Shown one piece after another: positions 22,375 to 33,539 of a stretch of 64,000 nt of DNA (the stretch's first letter is position 1; each line of letters opens with the position of its first letter). Source of the stretch: Gordius sp. MW1 (Eukaryota > Nematomorpha > Gordioida > Gordea > Gordiidae); contig OZ038533.1 in assembly GCA_964036665.1 (NCBI GenBank), positions 15,587,075-15,651,074 of the forward strand, in the 5' to 3' direction. Position numbers and translations under genes: made by a program. The notes beneath the pieces were generated by a model. It was not told the DNA's origin, did not search any database, and saw only the letters and a list, made by a program, of their open reading frames with translations.

Positions 22375-25006
22375 ATGGTCGAAGTTGAAATTTATGTGGA
22401 TGGTGTTTTGAGAACGATCGGTGGGGTTACAGAATCCACCAAATGTGAAGAATTAATTCGTAAAATTGGAAAAACATTCAGGAAAAGAGGTCATTTAAGC
22501 TTAGTTTATAAATGGAAAGGAATTAATTCTGATATTCCATGGCTCCTCCCTCTTCATGGCAAATTTTTAGCTATTTTAAATTTTTTAAAATCAAGATTTT
22601 GTCATAATGCTGTCATATATTTAAATGTGGCTAAAGATACTCAAAAACAAGCATCTATGAATAATTCTATTAATTTAAAATGCAAAAATTTCAATGGGAA
22701 TAAATTTTATGATGGAGTGCAAGATCTTATTCCAGCTTCTACCATAAGTAATTTAATTTAACTCTTCATTCATAATATATAATAGCAAAATTATCAAATT
22801 TACCTATAAAATACTTTGATGATCAAAAGTCCTTTATACCCCATCTCACCTTATTTGATCTCAAGCTCTATATACACATCTACCAAAAATCAATACCAGA
22901 TAATGATATTGTAATATTGAAGGATTATATTATTGACCAATATCTATTGATTCTCTATATAGGAAAATACAGTAATATAATTTTCATATCCTTACCTAAC
23001 AAATAATTTTTACCTTATATTTGCCATTATTAAATTTTAATATATAATTTTTTTTTCACATGCTCATCAGTGGAAAGAATTGAGAACATTGATGATTTTT
23101 TAAATGCTGATTGTTTTAAAAAATTTCTTGATTTGATCTCTCAACAAGAACAACCTTTTCAGGAATTGCACATGTATTTTTTATTCAACAATTGTTAAAT
23201 TATTTTAATCACAGCTCTGCTCTAGTTACCATTTTAGATGAGGAAATTAAGTTACAAAAAATGCTCATGAAGACTACTTCACAATTATTACAGGTTGAAG
23301 ATGTGACCAGCCTTGAAAAGGTTAAGGTCTCTTATTATAAATGACATGTTAACCTAAATTTAAACAGCTTTCACTATTCCTTTTCTATTTAAAATGATGA
23401 TTTTTAAGTTTAGCATAAATTTGTATATATGAAAACTAAGAATTTATTATTTGTCATGGGAATTTGTTTGAAAAGTCATATTAATTTTTATAGCCTAAAT
23501 CTTGATTTTAAAAGTTTGGGACAAACTAATTAACCAGTAATATTCAATTTACTTCCTCTTTTTACTTAAAATATGATTAATCCTTATCTCAAGCAAAATT
23601 GTTTGCTGTATTTTATGCTTCTTTTAATTTTGTAGAGACTTAAAGTTACCTTTTTCATCTAACAAAGTGCATCCATTTTAATCAAAAGAGTGGCTAAAGA
23701 CATTTCTTGGTTATTTATTAAAAAAATACTTAAAACCAAATTCAGGATAGGACTATTCTGCTCAAATAAAATGGATTTTTAGGGTGAATTTGTTTCTCAA
23801 GAAGCCTAACACCTTATAATTTTTAAATCTTTCACTAAAATGTCATAAAATCATCATTTTGCCTTCACCCCTATTTTCGCTCCCGCCTATGCCCCAATTT
23901 TCAATTTTCTAAATCTATGAGAATTGAGCATTATTAAAACAAACCTTTGAGTCATAAATATAATAGGCCTTGGGTAATTTTATGGCTCTCTGCATATCTT
24001 TAAAAATATCAGGTTATTAAAAGTGATTCCAATACCTAAAGTTTGTAAAATTTGTTTTAATAGGCCCAATTTTGATAATTCATTTTAATTGTCCAAACCC
24101 GACCCAGGCCCAAACTTCTTTTTTTTTGGTCAACAGCTGGAACTGGGCCCGTCCATCTTTTTCTAATCGCAATTTTTAGGGGGGCTTTACATTTGTCTAT
24201 CATTTTATTAATATTTAATTAATATTTTTGCTATTTATAGGTCAAATCAATCAGCTAAATTTTTTTAATAACTATAAAATTTAAAATTATGATGTCAAAA
24301 ATAATTAATTACATATTTTAACTTTAAAGTTATTTTTATAAATGTATTAATAAATGGGAAAAGGTTCTTCTAATTTTGAAAAATGATTAAAGTGATATTA
24401 TCTACTCTGTACGAACGCTACATACAAAAGTTGGGTTCATATAAAAAAAATGCATAATTTGTTGACTAGGCTTTGGGTCGAGCCCATGGTCGGGTTGTCA
24501 CATCAAACCCGCCCCTATTATTACTGCTGAATCAATGGTTTGCCAAAATTTATTCATATTAAATTTCAAACTTAAATAAATGAAAAAATCGTAACTCAGT
24601 TTTGCTAGAATTTAAAAACACTTATTGAAAGTGTATTGTTGACACTTTTATCAATAAAGAACCCGTTGCTAAATATTTTCTTTTTCAAAAAATCTAATTT
24701 TTGCAATTAGCCACAAAATGAACAGGTGAAAATACACAAATTGATCTTACTCTGTTAAATTTTAACATTTTTTATACAAATTAGGTTGAGGGCATTGATT
24801 ATTGGGAGGAAAAGATTAAAGATAAAGACGTCGAATTGAATGTTCAAAAGAAAAGTATACGAGATTTGAAAAGTTCGATCGAGAGGGCCCAACGAGAACT
24901 CACTTGTTACGTTGAGAACAGGATACGGAATTTTGAACTCAGCCCTAGTTTAAAAAAAATATCATTTATATTTCTAAATTTAAAACTTTACACGTTTTTT
25001 TTTTGA
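22375..25006 (+). CDS. RASSF: N-terminal RASSF-type protein (RASSF7-10 class)
   Basis: Four exons fit in phase: 22375-22747, 23071-23173, 23215-23320 and 24785-25006, giving about 267 residues. Exon 1 encodes the Ras-association domain at the extreme N-terminus: VEIYVDGVLRTIGGVTEST, then YKWKG and a later hydrophobic strand. This aligns with the VWVDGVQR..CGVTE..T start of RASSF8. Joining A|TG after exon 1 gives ERIENIDDFLNAD, and the later exons are charged and helical (LDEEIKLQKMLMKTT, YWEEKIKDKDVELNVQKKS, SSIERAQREL), matching the coiled-coil half of this class. The family are scaffolds acting in cell junction, mitotic and JNK/Hippo-linked signalling. Intron 2 would be only 41 bp. The last exon has no good donor, so the TGA at 25004 is taken as the stop; more 3' exons may exist. 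Exon 1 is the most secure part. Confidence 0.6.
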
Positions 25007-25740
25007 AAAAGACTTAATTTTTGCGATGGTTTATTGAAATACTTATTTTATATTAGCTTTAAAAACCACCGCCCATCAAAGCCACGGGGTATGGGTTTAG
25101 CAAACTTGTAACTTAGAAGCGGCTCCTTATTTTAAACGTACTTATATAACAACTTTTTAATATATATGTATATCTCAAAGAAATAAAGGGTTTAGTTAGT
25201 TATCTTGTTATTAAAAAAAAACTCTGAGACATCTGGCTTTTTTACCTGTGAAATATTATTAAAAATGCAAATAGCATATATACAATTTAAATTACTATTG
25301 TATTTTTCTGCTAAATATAAAACTTCTCTTACCTTATTACCTTCTATAATATTTGTACATTTTAGGGCTTGTCTTAATATGAGATTTTGCTGCGCAGCAA
25401 AAATCGTTGTACGGGTTATTATATAGCCGTGTCATAACTTCGAATTCACAGCAGATTTACATTTCAGACGCATAATATAACAGCGATTAATCTCAAGAGT
25501 CGAAATAAACAAAAAAAAACGTTTTTAATGTATAAATACTAGAATAAAATTTACAATTTTATTTAAAAAGGACGGGCTGGAGTCCGAAAGCTATATTATG
25601 CACGCTCTTTATATCGAGTTAGGTTTATTTAAATCACAATTCAGGCTTGGCGGGGCCCATCATTTTATTTTTCTCGAGCTCGGGCCGGGATTAGAGAAAT
25701 GTCTCTCTGCTGCATAGCTCTCCCCCGTGTTCTAAATTTC
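25007..25740. other. Region downstream of the RASSF-type gene
   Basis: AT-rich, with AATAAA-type signals near 25181. No other gene is supported. Confidence 0.4.
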
Positions 25741-25925
25741 AGATGTAATAACTAAACTCGGGCCTTCGGCCCTCGTGGGAAGAGGAAGAGGGGAATGGGA
25801 GTAGGGGAATGGGAGTCTTCTATACTCCGTATAAACGTAGCATATTTGCTATGCAATTTATGGGTGAGAAAGGTGGGAAGGGGCGAGAATGCCTATAGGG
25901 GGGTATTAAATGCAAAATAATTAGT
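25741..25925 (-). repeat. Interspersed repeat with GGGCCTTCGGCCC hairpin
   Basis: Minus-strand copy of a repeat also present at 49440-49565 and 51110-51300. Shared blocks are GGGCCTTCGGCCC, CCCCCCTATAGGCATTCTCG and GCCCATAAATTGCATAGCAA. The first block is a perfect stem with a TTC loop. Non-coding. Confidence 0.7.
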
Positions 25926-25984
25926 TAATTAGTTATAGGCCCTTGTAGGGGAGGGCATAGGGTAATTATCAATGTTAACCAATT

Positions 25985-26165
25985 TAAAAACGAAAAAATA
26001 TTGATTTATTTGGCCAATGGTCATTTTTTTTATTGGTCAATAGCCTGCGGACGATCAAAAAGTCATATTATCAATGGTATTAACAAGAACAAAATATTAA
26101 TTTAATTTTAAAAAAAATAAAAAATTTGCCCTCTCCGGGGTTCGAACCCACATCAGTAAAGGCAT
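25985..26165 (-). mobile_element. SINE-related copy
   Basis: Minus strand: B-box-type GGGTTCGAACCCC followed by a body carrying GGCCGTCCGCAGGCTATTGA and AATGACCATTGGCCAAATA. The body is the same unit that forms the array at 47390-50880. Confidence 0.55.
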
Positions 26166-26264
26166 AGGCCTTTTGAAGGGGCACAGGGACCCATATCAAT
26201 AGAGGCATAGGCCCTTTTAGGGGAGGGCATAGGGTAATTATCTATGTTAATCAATTCAAAACGG

Positions 26265-26480
26265 AAAAAAAAAGTTCGATTTATTTGGCCAATGGTCATT
26301 TTTTTCATTGGTCAGTAGCCAGCGGACGGCCAAAAAGTCATATCATCAATGTTATTAACAGGAGCAATATATTAATTTAATTAAAGAATAAAAAATTTGC
26401 CCTCTCCGGGATTCGAACACACATCAGTATAGGCATCTGTTTACAAGCCGGCGCTATAACCCGTCACACCATGCTGGTTT
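26265..26480 (-). mobile_element. tRNA-derived SINE copy
   Basis: Minus strand: the head from 26478 reads CCAGCATGGTGTGACGGG, an A-box-like start, and about 45 bp on comes TGTTCGAATCCCGG, a good B box. The body follows (GGCCGTCCGCTGGCTACTGA, AATGACCATTGGCCAAATA). The spacing of the two boxes fits an RNA polymerase III promoter derived from a tRNA. It is too degenerate in its stems to be a working tRNA. Confidence 0.65.
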
Positions 26481-26579
26481 TAAAATAGTAGAAGTTTTTA
26501 TGTTATTTATATAGATAATGAAATAATACCATAAATTGCATAGCAATTAAAAGTTGTGTTTTATGTTTAGAAAATCAAT

Positions 26580-26760
26580 ATATTTCATCGGTCAGGAGCC
26601 AGCGGACGGTCAAAAAGTCATATTATCAATGGTATTAACAAGAAAAAATATTAATTTAATTTAAAAAAATTAAAAAAAAATTCGTCCCCTCTCTGGCTTG
26701 AACCCGACACCTCCAGGTCACAAAGCTGGGGCCAATAACTTGAAGGGTAACGGACAATCA
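26580..26760 (-). mobile_element. SINE-related copy, third
   Basis: Minus strand: GTCGGGTTCAAGCCAGAG gives a weaker B box, followed by the same body (GACCGTCCGCTGGCTCCTGA). The head differs from the copy at 26265-26480, so it may come from another tRNA-like head. Confidence 0.5.
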
Positions 26761-27344
26761 AAAACGAGCCCACAAATTGCATAGCAATTAAAAGTTTAGC
26801 CATTGTTAATCTTATACCCTCACAGCTAATTGTCGTATGTTTTTGAAATAACCTTGTAAAGTGCAACTGCTTTATATAATAACTTTTAAATTTTATTATA
26901 TAATCTACCTATAGCAATTACGACATAAATAATTTATAATCGCCATTTAAGAGCACACTCAGTCAATGTGTTAAAATAATATAATAGTTTATTATGCACC
27001 ATAACCGCTTGGAAAGCCAAAGTGGAAAAAGCACTGTGGTTTTACTAGTTATCAAATTTACGGTATACCAAGGATTAGTGGTGGGGAAACCTGAGGTTTT
27101 ATAAACCTTAACCTCAAGCTTGTTTTTTACCTTCTTTCTCACCCGGGGGGGGGGGGGGTGATTTGGGCCCCCTTATTATTTGCCCTATTCCCCCGGTGAG
27201 AAAGAGTAAAAAAAGGCGGGTTAAAAGGGGGGGGGCGTAAATCACCCCCCATCCCTCCCCCCTGGTTTTAAAAAAAATTGTATATACCAATTAAAATATT
27301 ATTTATAAAATGTGCAAAATAAATTAATATCCCAAATTATGAAT

Positions 27345-27510
27345 TTATATTACTGAGCATTTTAACAAAAATACTGACCATTATTAATTTAAAGCTGAGC
27401 ATTTTAAAGTTAATTTACTGATCAATTTTAAGTTTTTAACTGGGCACTTTAATAAAATACTGAGCCACATTTTACTGAGCATGTTTTAATTTATAACTGT
27501 GCATTTAAAT
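27345..27510 (-). repeat. Block of 'TACTGAGCATTT' motifs, inverted homolog of 10510-10690
   Basis: About ten motif copies. Reversed, the series of variants (GTGGCTCAGTATTTTATTAA, GTGCCCAGT, TTGATCAGTAAAT) follows the same order as at 10510-10690, so the two blocks are homologous along their length. Confidence 0.65.
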
Positions 27511-28002
27511 ACCATCCTTTTTTAATTATGATGTTTTTCGAGATTTGGTCACGTCACGTTATATAGATTTAATAAAACAATCAAATTGCTTAAAAATTTT
27601 ATCTCGATTGAATTAAATATGAGTTTATGCTGTTTAAATGAGGAATTCTTAATTAAGATTTATTTTTGGTGCCGCCCGGCCGTCTTACTATTTATACAAT
27701 CTAAAATACATAAAATTCATACAATTATCCCTTTTTGTCCATAAAAGAACTATTAAAAAATACAAGGTGTGTATATCACAGAATACCATAGATAGGCAGG
27801 GAATTTTAAAACTGTGTTATAAAAATATAACACAATGTAGATGGCAGCAATTTTTAAATACACATGCAGGGTTTCTTTCAGAAAAAATGCTCCGGGGGGT
27901 ATTTTAAACTTCCGGGGGGGGGGGTAAAAATTTTTTTAATTGCTAAACCATTTTATATAATATTTACTGATTTATATTGGTGATATAAGTGATATATCAT
28001 GT

Positions 28003-28875
28003 TTAATAGCTTTCCTCTTTCTCCTGTCGCTTTTGTGTAATTTGTAAACGAGACATTAATGAACACACCCTTTGTTTTTTGTTGAATTTTTTGTTGTAAA
28101 GAGAACAGACAGAGCATAAAGCCCCACCTAAGGCTTCATCAAAAATTAGCCATTTGTATTTAGATGTCCATGAAATCATAATATATGATGGTTTAAGTTT
28201 AAATTTTGCCTATGTTTTTCACTTTCAGAGACTGAGCAATTAGTAGAGCTGCCAATACACTCATCTTTATCAATATATATTAATAAAATAAAAACAACTT
28301 GCATAATTTTAATTACCAGCATTTTTATCATAAGAAGAAGAAGAGACAGTTTTCCCCACTCCAGCAGAATTACAATTTTCATCTTGACCTAAAACATAAA
28401 AATATATATAATACTTCTATATTAAAACCAAAATCTTTCTTGCCTACAGAGTTCATGTGAATTTCACTGCTGGAAGCAGAATAATATCTGCCTTTAACTT
28501 ATAGATATTTAAAATATCTAATCCTTAAAAATAATTACCAAAATTTCCCATAGTAAGGGATAAAACAAGAGTTTTTTTTAATTCAGTCCCATCTTTACCT
28601 ATTACAAACAAACATATTCATGTGTTATTTTATATAAACACAAATACCCATACATAATTAAAATTATTCCAAATTAAATCATATTTACCATCTTTTTTAT
28701 TAGGCTTTTCCTTTTTACTAAAGTAGTGTAAAAGAGTACTTTTATATTTACCAAACATCTGCAATTCAAAATAAGCATAGTATATCACTAAAAAACAAAC
28801 AATAGAATCTATTATTAATAATAATTTTTTTTTAAGTTTATAAGTAAGATAGTGATTTAATAATTCTAAAAACAT
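28003..28875 (-). CDS. Candidate microexon gene inside the hAT-like element
   Basis: Five minus-strand pieces chain in phase 1: 28875-28689 (ATG, hydrophobic stretch LLLIIDSIVCFLVIYYAYF), 28592-28539 (54 nt), 28491-28444 (48 nt, GC donor), 28382-28317 (66 nt) and 28264-28176 (stop). Each joint splits the codon as G|AT or G|GC, and every internal exon is a multiple of three. The predicted product is 147 residues with a signal-anchor-like start and a polar Ser/Cys tail. Directly downstream, 28150-28003 reads SWTSKYKWLIFDEALGG then LCSVC in another frame. This resembles a TTF-type zinc finger (WxxxYxWLxY...CxxC) of hAT-related proteins, and how it would be joined is unclear. It could be a real short gene, or the N-terminal exons of a dead transposase. 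Confidence 0.4.
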
Positions 28876-29360
28876 TTATTTATTTTTATTTACCTATTGA
28901 TATTTTTTAATTAAAGATAATTTGTAACTTTCAAGATTGTAAATTAGGGTTCACAGATGTTAAAAAATGATGTCTATGCGTATTGATGCATTCGACCAAA
29001 GTTTAACTGACAAAATATCTATGAATGTCCATGAATATTTAACTTGAGAGCGGTTTACAGAGACGAAAACGTTAGGGTTAGTGTTTTAGGTCGGAGTTTT
29101 AGGTTAGGGTTAGATGCACACATTTCAATCGACAAATGCATTTTCATAGACATTTATTTGTTTTTTGCTTTTTGGTCAAATGCAACTGAATCATGTCTAT
29201 GAATGATTTCAACTGATTTGTAAAAAAATTTAATTTTGAAAATTTTATATTTTTTTTATTGACAAATTAAAATAATTTATTGAATTTCAATTTTACCCTA
29301 TTAATATAATTTATGACTTCATGATGGAATTGAGTTCATGCTTCCTTCGATCAAATCTCT

Positions 29361-29362
<2 letters not shown>

Positions 29363-29407
<45 letters not shown>
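29363..29407 (+). repeat. 45-base G homopolymer
   Basis: An unbroken run of 45 G in the sequence as given. Such runs are prone to sequencing length error, so the true length is uncertain. Confidence 0.8.
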
Positions 29408-29408
<1 letters not shown>

Positions 29409-29518
29409 ATTTGAAATTGCCCACAACCTCAGGTTGTCAATCAACCTTAACCTAAACCTCAGCTCAGGTTGACCTGAGGTCCACCTGACCTAAGGTTTTC
29501 CCCACCACTACCAACGAT

Positions 29519-30313
29519 GTCACAACCGGATTTTTTTTTACAATAATTTCATGTATAAAAAAATGATGAAAATGTTTTATTAGACCTAGGCTTATAAATA
29601 TTTCCCATCTATCTGGCTCTTTGCGGATTCGATGTTAAAAAGTGCTGCTCTTTCGAATAATCAAACCATTTCGTTAGACATGAGGCGCTGAGTAGTAATC
29701 AAGAGGAACCAAGTTTGGTGAAAAAAACCTCGTGCGGAAGTATTTTTCACCTAAACGCTTAACCAGATTTGCTATATGTGCTGGTGTGTCATGAAACAAA
29801 ATATTTTGTTTTTGTATTTTGGTCGTTTTCACAGCTAAATTCAAGTTTATCATTGTAAGAGTATTAGCGGTTTCTAGGGATCAGGCCCTTATGTTCGTTA
29901 ATTAACTATTAATATGTCAGCTTTTTTTGATTATATGATATAGTTTAAGAATGACAAGTTTTCATTAAATTTCAAAATATACTTTTTTAAATGCATAAAT
30001 TTTGGTGTCGATGACGACTAAAAGGCGCTTAAAACGGCATTCTTATAATTTCATCATTCTTTTTAAACCTGTAGGAAATAACTATTAATTTGAGAATTAG
30101 TGTAAAACACATGTATATTTTTTATGGTAGCTATTCGATTTTTAATAAATCTAGTCAGATATTCTAGTCATGAATATGCAGGTTATAGAGGTTAACCTTT
30201 CGTTTGGCATCGTCACATTCCTATTAGTTAATATTCTTTCTTCAACTTTGTATATGTTAATTCCTTCAAATATCTAATGTTCTATGAGAAAAGGCCTATA
30301 AATTTAAAGCAGC
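29519..30313. other. Intergenic, nothing recognised
   Basis: Moderately AT-rich. I found no splice-flanked open exon or element ends. Confidence 0.4.
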
Positions 30314-30449
30314 CATGGGCGTAGCCAGCATTGGAATTAGAGGGGGGCAATATGAGGGAAGAGCAAAATGATTTTTTGAAATTTCAGCCATGTTTAATAA
30401 ATTTTCGGATTTAGAGGGAGGCAGCCACTCCTCCCTGTCTACGCTAATG
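30314..30449. mobile_element. MITE, 'GGGCGTAGCCAGG' family
   Basis: Starts CATGGGCGTAGCCAGCATTG and ends CTGTCTACGCTAATG. The G-rich, AT-rich and 'GGCAGCCACTCC' blocks are in family order. No clear target duplication. Confidence 0.65.
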
Positions 30450-31406
30450 AATAACTTTTAGATTTTAGGTAAATCTCATTTATATGTTTCATTATTTGTA
30501 ATTTCATAATGGAACCAAGTTTAAATATAAATAGTTTAAATAATGATAAATTAAAACTTTTTTATAATTACTATATATAGATAAATCATCAAGCAATTCT
30601 ACAATTCCATGCTTTTATTCGTTTGAATTGTGTGTTTTAAAGCTAGCCAATTTTCGTAAATAATTGTGGAGAGATAGGCTCTTTCTCTTCATAGATGTAT
30701 AGGGGTGAGAGTTGCACTACTAATAATAATGAGTGCAATATGATAGTAATGATGACGAAAAGTGAAATCAATAAGCTCGCCCCAATATAGTATTTATGTT
30801 TTGTGAAATTTCACTTATTTTCAGTCGCATAAATGGGCACAATAATCACCTCTAATAGGTGTTTCTCTGTGTGGTGTAGGTGTTTAGAAAAACTAGGCCA
30901 GGTGAGGGTGATAAGAAGCGAACATAAATTTGTGGTATTTCATAATTAAATGATACTATAATGAAAGAAAAAATTAAAAACATTAGGGAAAACGGTCATT
31001 TCTCTCTCATCCAATATACGTGTCAATAATAAACATGTAATGTAGTGTTTGCGACATTAAGGAAAAATGACAAAATAATGAGAGGAAGGGGGTTGGTAAA
31101 GATACAATCACGTCGAGGTAAGGGCAGAGAAAGATTCGTTGAAGGCCGATTGATTTAAAATAGAAGCGAAAGCGGCGAGCGAGGCGTCAAAGCTAGCGCT
31201 AACCTACTACGAATGGACGAGTTAAAAATGATAAAACCACAAAAATGGGCATACAAAAGCCACACCTTGGGGTATAGATATATATAGAGGAGAGAGAGGG
31301 GGGAGGAAATAAAACGCATTTGTAGGAAGGGGGGGAGGCTAAAATGAAGGAGGTTTTCAGGGTGGTAAAATAGGACCGAGGATCGACCATGGTATAAAGT
31401 TCCCAC
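30450..31406. other. Intergenic or 3' region of the HIPK locus
   Basis: Contains purine-rich GAGAGAGG runs near 31290-31340. No gene is supported on either strand. Confidence 0.4.
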
Positions 31407-31549
31407 TAGTGTTGTAAAAAGGGCTGGGTTTTGTTTTGTCGACCTTTCGTTACTAAGACAAGCAGACCAAAAAGCCTTTGGCTGGTTAATGTTCAGTCGA
31501 TTAAAACCGTCGGTCGACCCTCCAAAACCCAGTCGCTTTTACAACACTA
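31407..31549. mobile_element. hAT-type MITE, 143 bp, intact ends
   Basis: Starts TAGTGTTGTAAAAAGGGCTG and ends CGCTTTTACAACACTA. A perfect 8-bp target duplication GTTCCCAC flanks it (31399-31406, 31550-31557). Inner inverted blocks GGGTTTTGTTTTGTCGACC and GTCGACCCTCCAAAACCC complete the hairpin. The eight-base duplication identifies a hAT-type transposase as the mover. Confidence 0.85.
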
Positions 31550-31602
31550 GTTCCCACATTTGCGACCCGAGAAGCCTTCCGCATGCGACACTACAAGCAA
31601 TT

Positions 31603-31923
31603 TCAAGTGTAAAATTGTTGGGGAAACAAGGGGAGCACGGGATATTGGGAGGGACCAACCGTGGGAGCGGCAGCATTATTCACGGACCCAACGTGGTGCT
31701 GCTGCTGAAGATGATTGAGGGGTGGTGGAAACATCATGTAGCTATTACGAGTAGTGCCCAAATCTCCCCCGGAATCCAACAAAGTTCCAACCAAATTCCT
31801 ACCATCTCGTATGTAATTCCCAAAAGCGTGGTCGTTGTTGTCGGGTTCCACCAAACAGCGGGTTTCCAAATCGGCCGCCCGAGGCAATGGATGAACGGCC
31901 GCGCTTGGCTTGACCGCGTTGTT
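31603..31923 (-). CDS. Candidate alternative last exon of HIPK
   Basis: A minus-strand exon with a good acceptor (ATCGCTCCTCAG before 31923), open for 106 codons to a TGA at 31603. The product is rich in N, Q, H and P (NNAVKPSAAVHP, PPPLNHLQQQHH, PLFPQQFYT at the end), like the C-terminal half of the upstream HIPK gene, and its base composition is GC-rich compared with its surroundings. Its phase is 0, so it can join the HIPK donors at 38675 or 35120, but not the exon at 33399-33539. A separate gene cannot be ruled out. Confidence 0.45.
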   Translation of the reverse strand, partial: NNAVKPSAAVHPLPRAADLETRCLVEPDNNDHAFGNYIRDGRNLVGTLLDSGGDLGTTRNSYMMFPPPLNHLQQQHHVGSVNNAAAPTVGPSQYPVLPLFPQQFYT

Positions 31924-32411
31924 CTGAGGAGCGATAAAATGCGTGTGTATAAGTTACGAAGATGATGAACAGTTTTTTCATTTATATTATTTATGCTCAT
32001 TTATTTTCTTTTTTAAAGCGTTATTATTATTATTCAAAAAATACATATTTCGTGAAAGTGAAAGAAATAAAAAAAGTAAAGAATTAGGAGTAGTTGGAAA
32101 ACGTTCCCATATTTCCATTGAATTATATTTACAGATAGTAATGCCTATTTCGCTCATTAATTCTATATTACATGATCATTTTTAACATAATAAAAGCATT
32201 TTAATAAATAAAAAAAATAATAATAATTTTATTAGCGCGTAAAAAGGTTTACCCTCTTTTTCGTCTCCGGCCCATTTTTAACGAAGTTATTAGGCCCATT
32301 TCCTAATTCAATAAATAAGAAGATCCATGCATAAATAAATGAAAATGATGTTGGTTAGACATCATTATTAAAATGTGGGTGAAAGTCGAAACATTCTTTA
32401 GTGAAGCCAAA

Positions 32412-32618
32412 TAGTGTTGTAAAAAAACGTCTGGGTTTTGTTTGGACGATCTTTGGTTCAACTAAAAAATAACGGTCGACTCTGGCTTGCTAATCAAATT
32501 ATGACTAAGCCTAGGGGGTCGACTAATAAAATTATACCAAAAAACATTTGGTGTGTTTATGTTTAGTCGACTAAAGCCAAAGGCCGACCAAACAAACCCA
32601 GCCGTTTTTACAACACTA
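32412..32618. mobile_element. hAT-type MITE, ~207 bp
   Basis: Starts TAGTGTTGTAAAAAAACGTC and ends GTTTTTACAACACTA. The flanking octamers AAGCCAAA and ATGCCAAG share six of eight bases. Same family as 31407-31549. Confidence 0.8.
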
Positions 32619-32626
32619 ATGCCAAG

Positions 32627-33398
32627 GCAATTATAGTCTTCACGAATTTTAATGTGGTCTTCATTACTAGACAGTGGACACGTAAGGGAGATTTAAAAAG
32701 ATATCTAATCCCTTAAAAACACTGTTCATAAGAAGAGTGTAGAAATAAAATTGAACCTAAGACTGATGAGGCATCACGAGAAATTTATAAGCGAACCGCC
32801 GTGTCAAGATGTTAGATATGAAAAAGTTTAATTTCAGGTAATATAACCTGGAGCATCGTCATAAGACGGTTTTTGGCCTCTAAAACCATCAAGTATACCA
32901 ATTTTCGAATCGATCTCTCTAGATTAACAAAGATATCATGTCTAAATGAATAAAATTTGTACATATTTATATATAGACATTATCGTTTAAGCGATTAATC
33001 AAGCCGACATTGCATTTGTTCCAAAAATGAGATAGAGCATTAAATGGAGTTAGCAAATCGTATAAGACTATGCTATAACCTATGAAAACGACTATATGAT
33101 GGTTTGTTTTAACTTTGAAGATCTAAGGAAATTTTGACGCTACTTAACAAAGTGGCAAATTAAACGGGAGCCGTTATATAATTTAAGCCAAAAAATTAAA
33201 TTCGCTAGAGCATTTATTGACATCACGTGGCCAAACGCAATTAATCAACGAACAAAATTTTCGGTCATTAACAGTGTTTGATACTTCGCCGTATTAGTAA
33301 GCTCTACTCAACCATGGATAAAATACGGTCAAAGAGAGATAGCCCATGCGCCCATACTAACTGAGAGGTCACATAAAAATTGAGAAAGAGTAACTTAC
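32627..33398. other. Non-coding stretch downstream of HIPK
   Basis: No supported gene. A splice-flanked 34-nt piece at about 33336-33369 was examined, but joining it to the neighbouring exon gives an immediate stop. Confidence 0.35.
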
Positions 33399-33539
33399 GG
33401 CTCCAGCAACGGGTTGTAGTGAAAGTCTCCGCGCTGAGATTCGGGGTTAGAATTCAAAGTTATTACGCTGATCGCACGCCCCCCATCGACTACTTTGGCC
33501 AAGGTTGTAGCCGTCTTTAAGGCGCCCCCTACCTCGCAG
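33399..33539 (-). CDS. Candidate extra 3' exon of HIPK
   Basis: A 141-nt minus-strand exon, acceptor GTATAG and strong donor GAGCC|GTAAGT, open in one phase only. It encodes CEVGGALKTATTLAKV to FHYNPLLEP. The last HIPK exon contains GA|GTAATC just before its stop, and that donor is in the phase this exon needs, so read-through splicing would replace the HIPK C-terminus MDDE with this segment. If its own donor is not used, the next codon is a TAA stop. I do not recognise a domain. Confidence 0.45.

Larger units (their letters stand above)
27076..29510 (-). mobile_element. hAT-like 2.4-kb element carrying a spliced-gene-like region
   Basis: Tips are TAGTGGTGGGGAAACCT and, reversed, TAGTGGTGGGGAAAACCT. 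The flanking octamers CCAAGGAT (27068-27075) and CCAACGAT (29511-29518) agree at seven of eight positions, as expected for hAT insertion. Inside lie inverted G/C-rich tracts, a block of TACTGAGC motifs (27345-27510), a 45-base G run, and minus-strand exon-like pieces at 28003-28875, the last of which resembles a TTF-type zinc finger found at the N-terminus of many hAT transposases. No transposase catalytic core was found. Confidence 0.65.

Noticed and set aside
26395-26480. A true tRNA gene on the minus strand
   Set aside because: The B box is good but the stems do not pair well, and a SINE body follows directly; it is read as a SINE head.
31155-31406. Minus-strand ORFs of 63-83 codons near the MITE at 31407
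   Set aside because: They arise from a purine-rich tract; codon content is skewed and no domain is visible.
33336-33369. 34-nt splice-flanked piece that could link the exon at 33399 to the one at 31923
   Set aside because: Joining it to the previous exon gives a stop codon at once.
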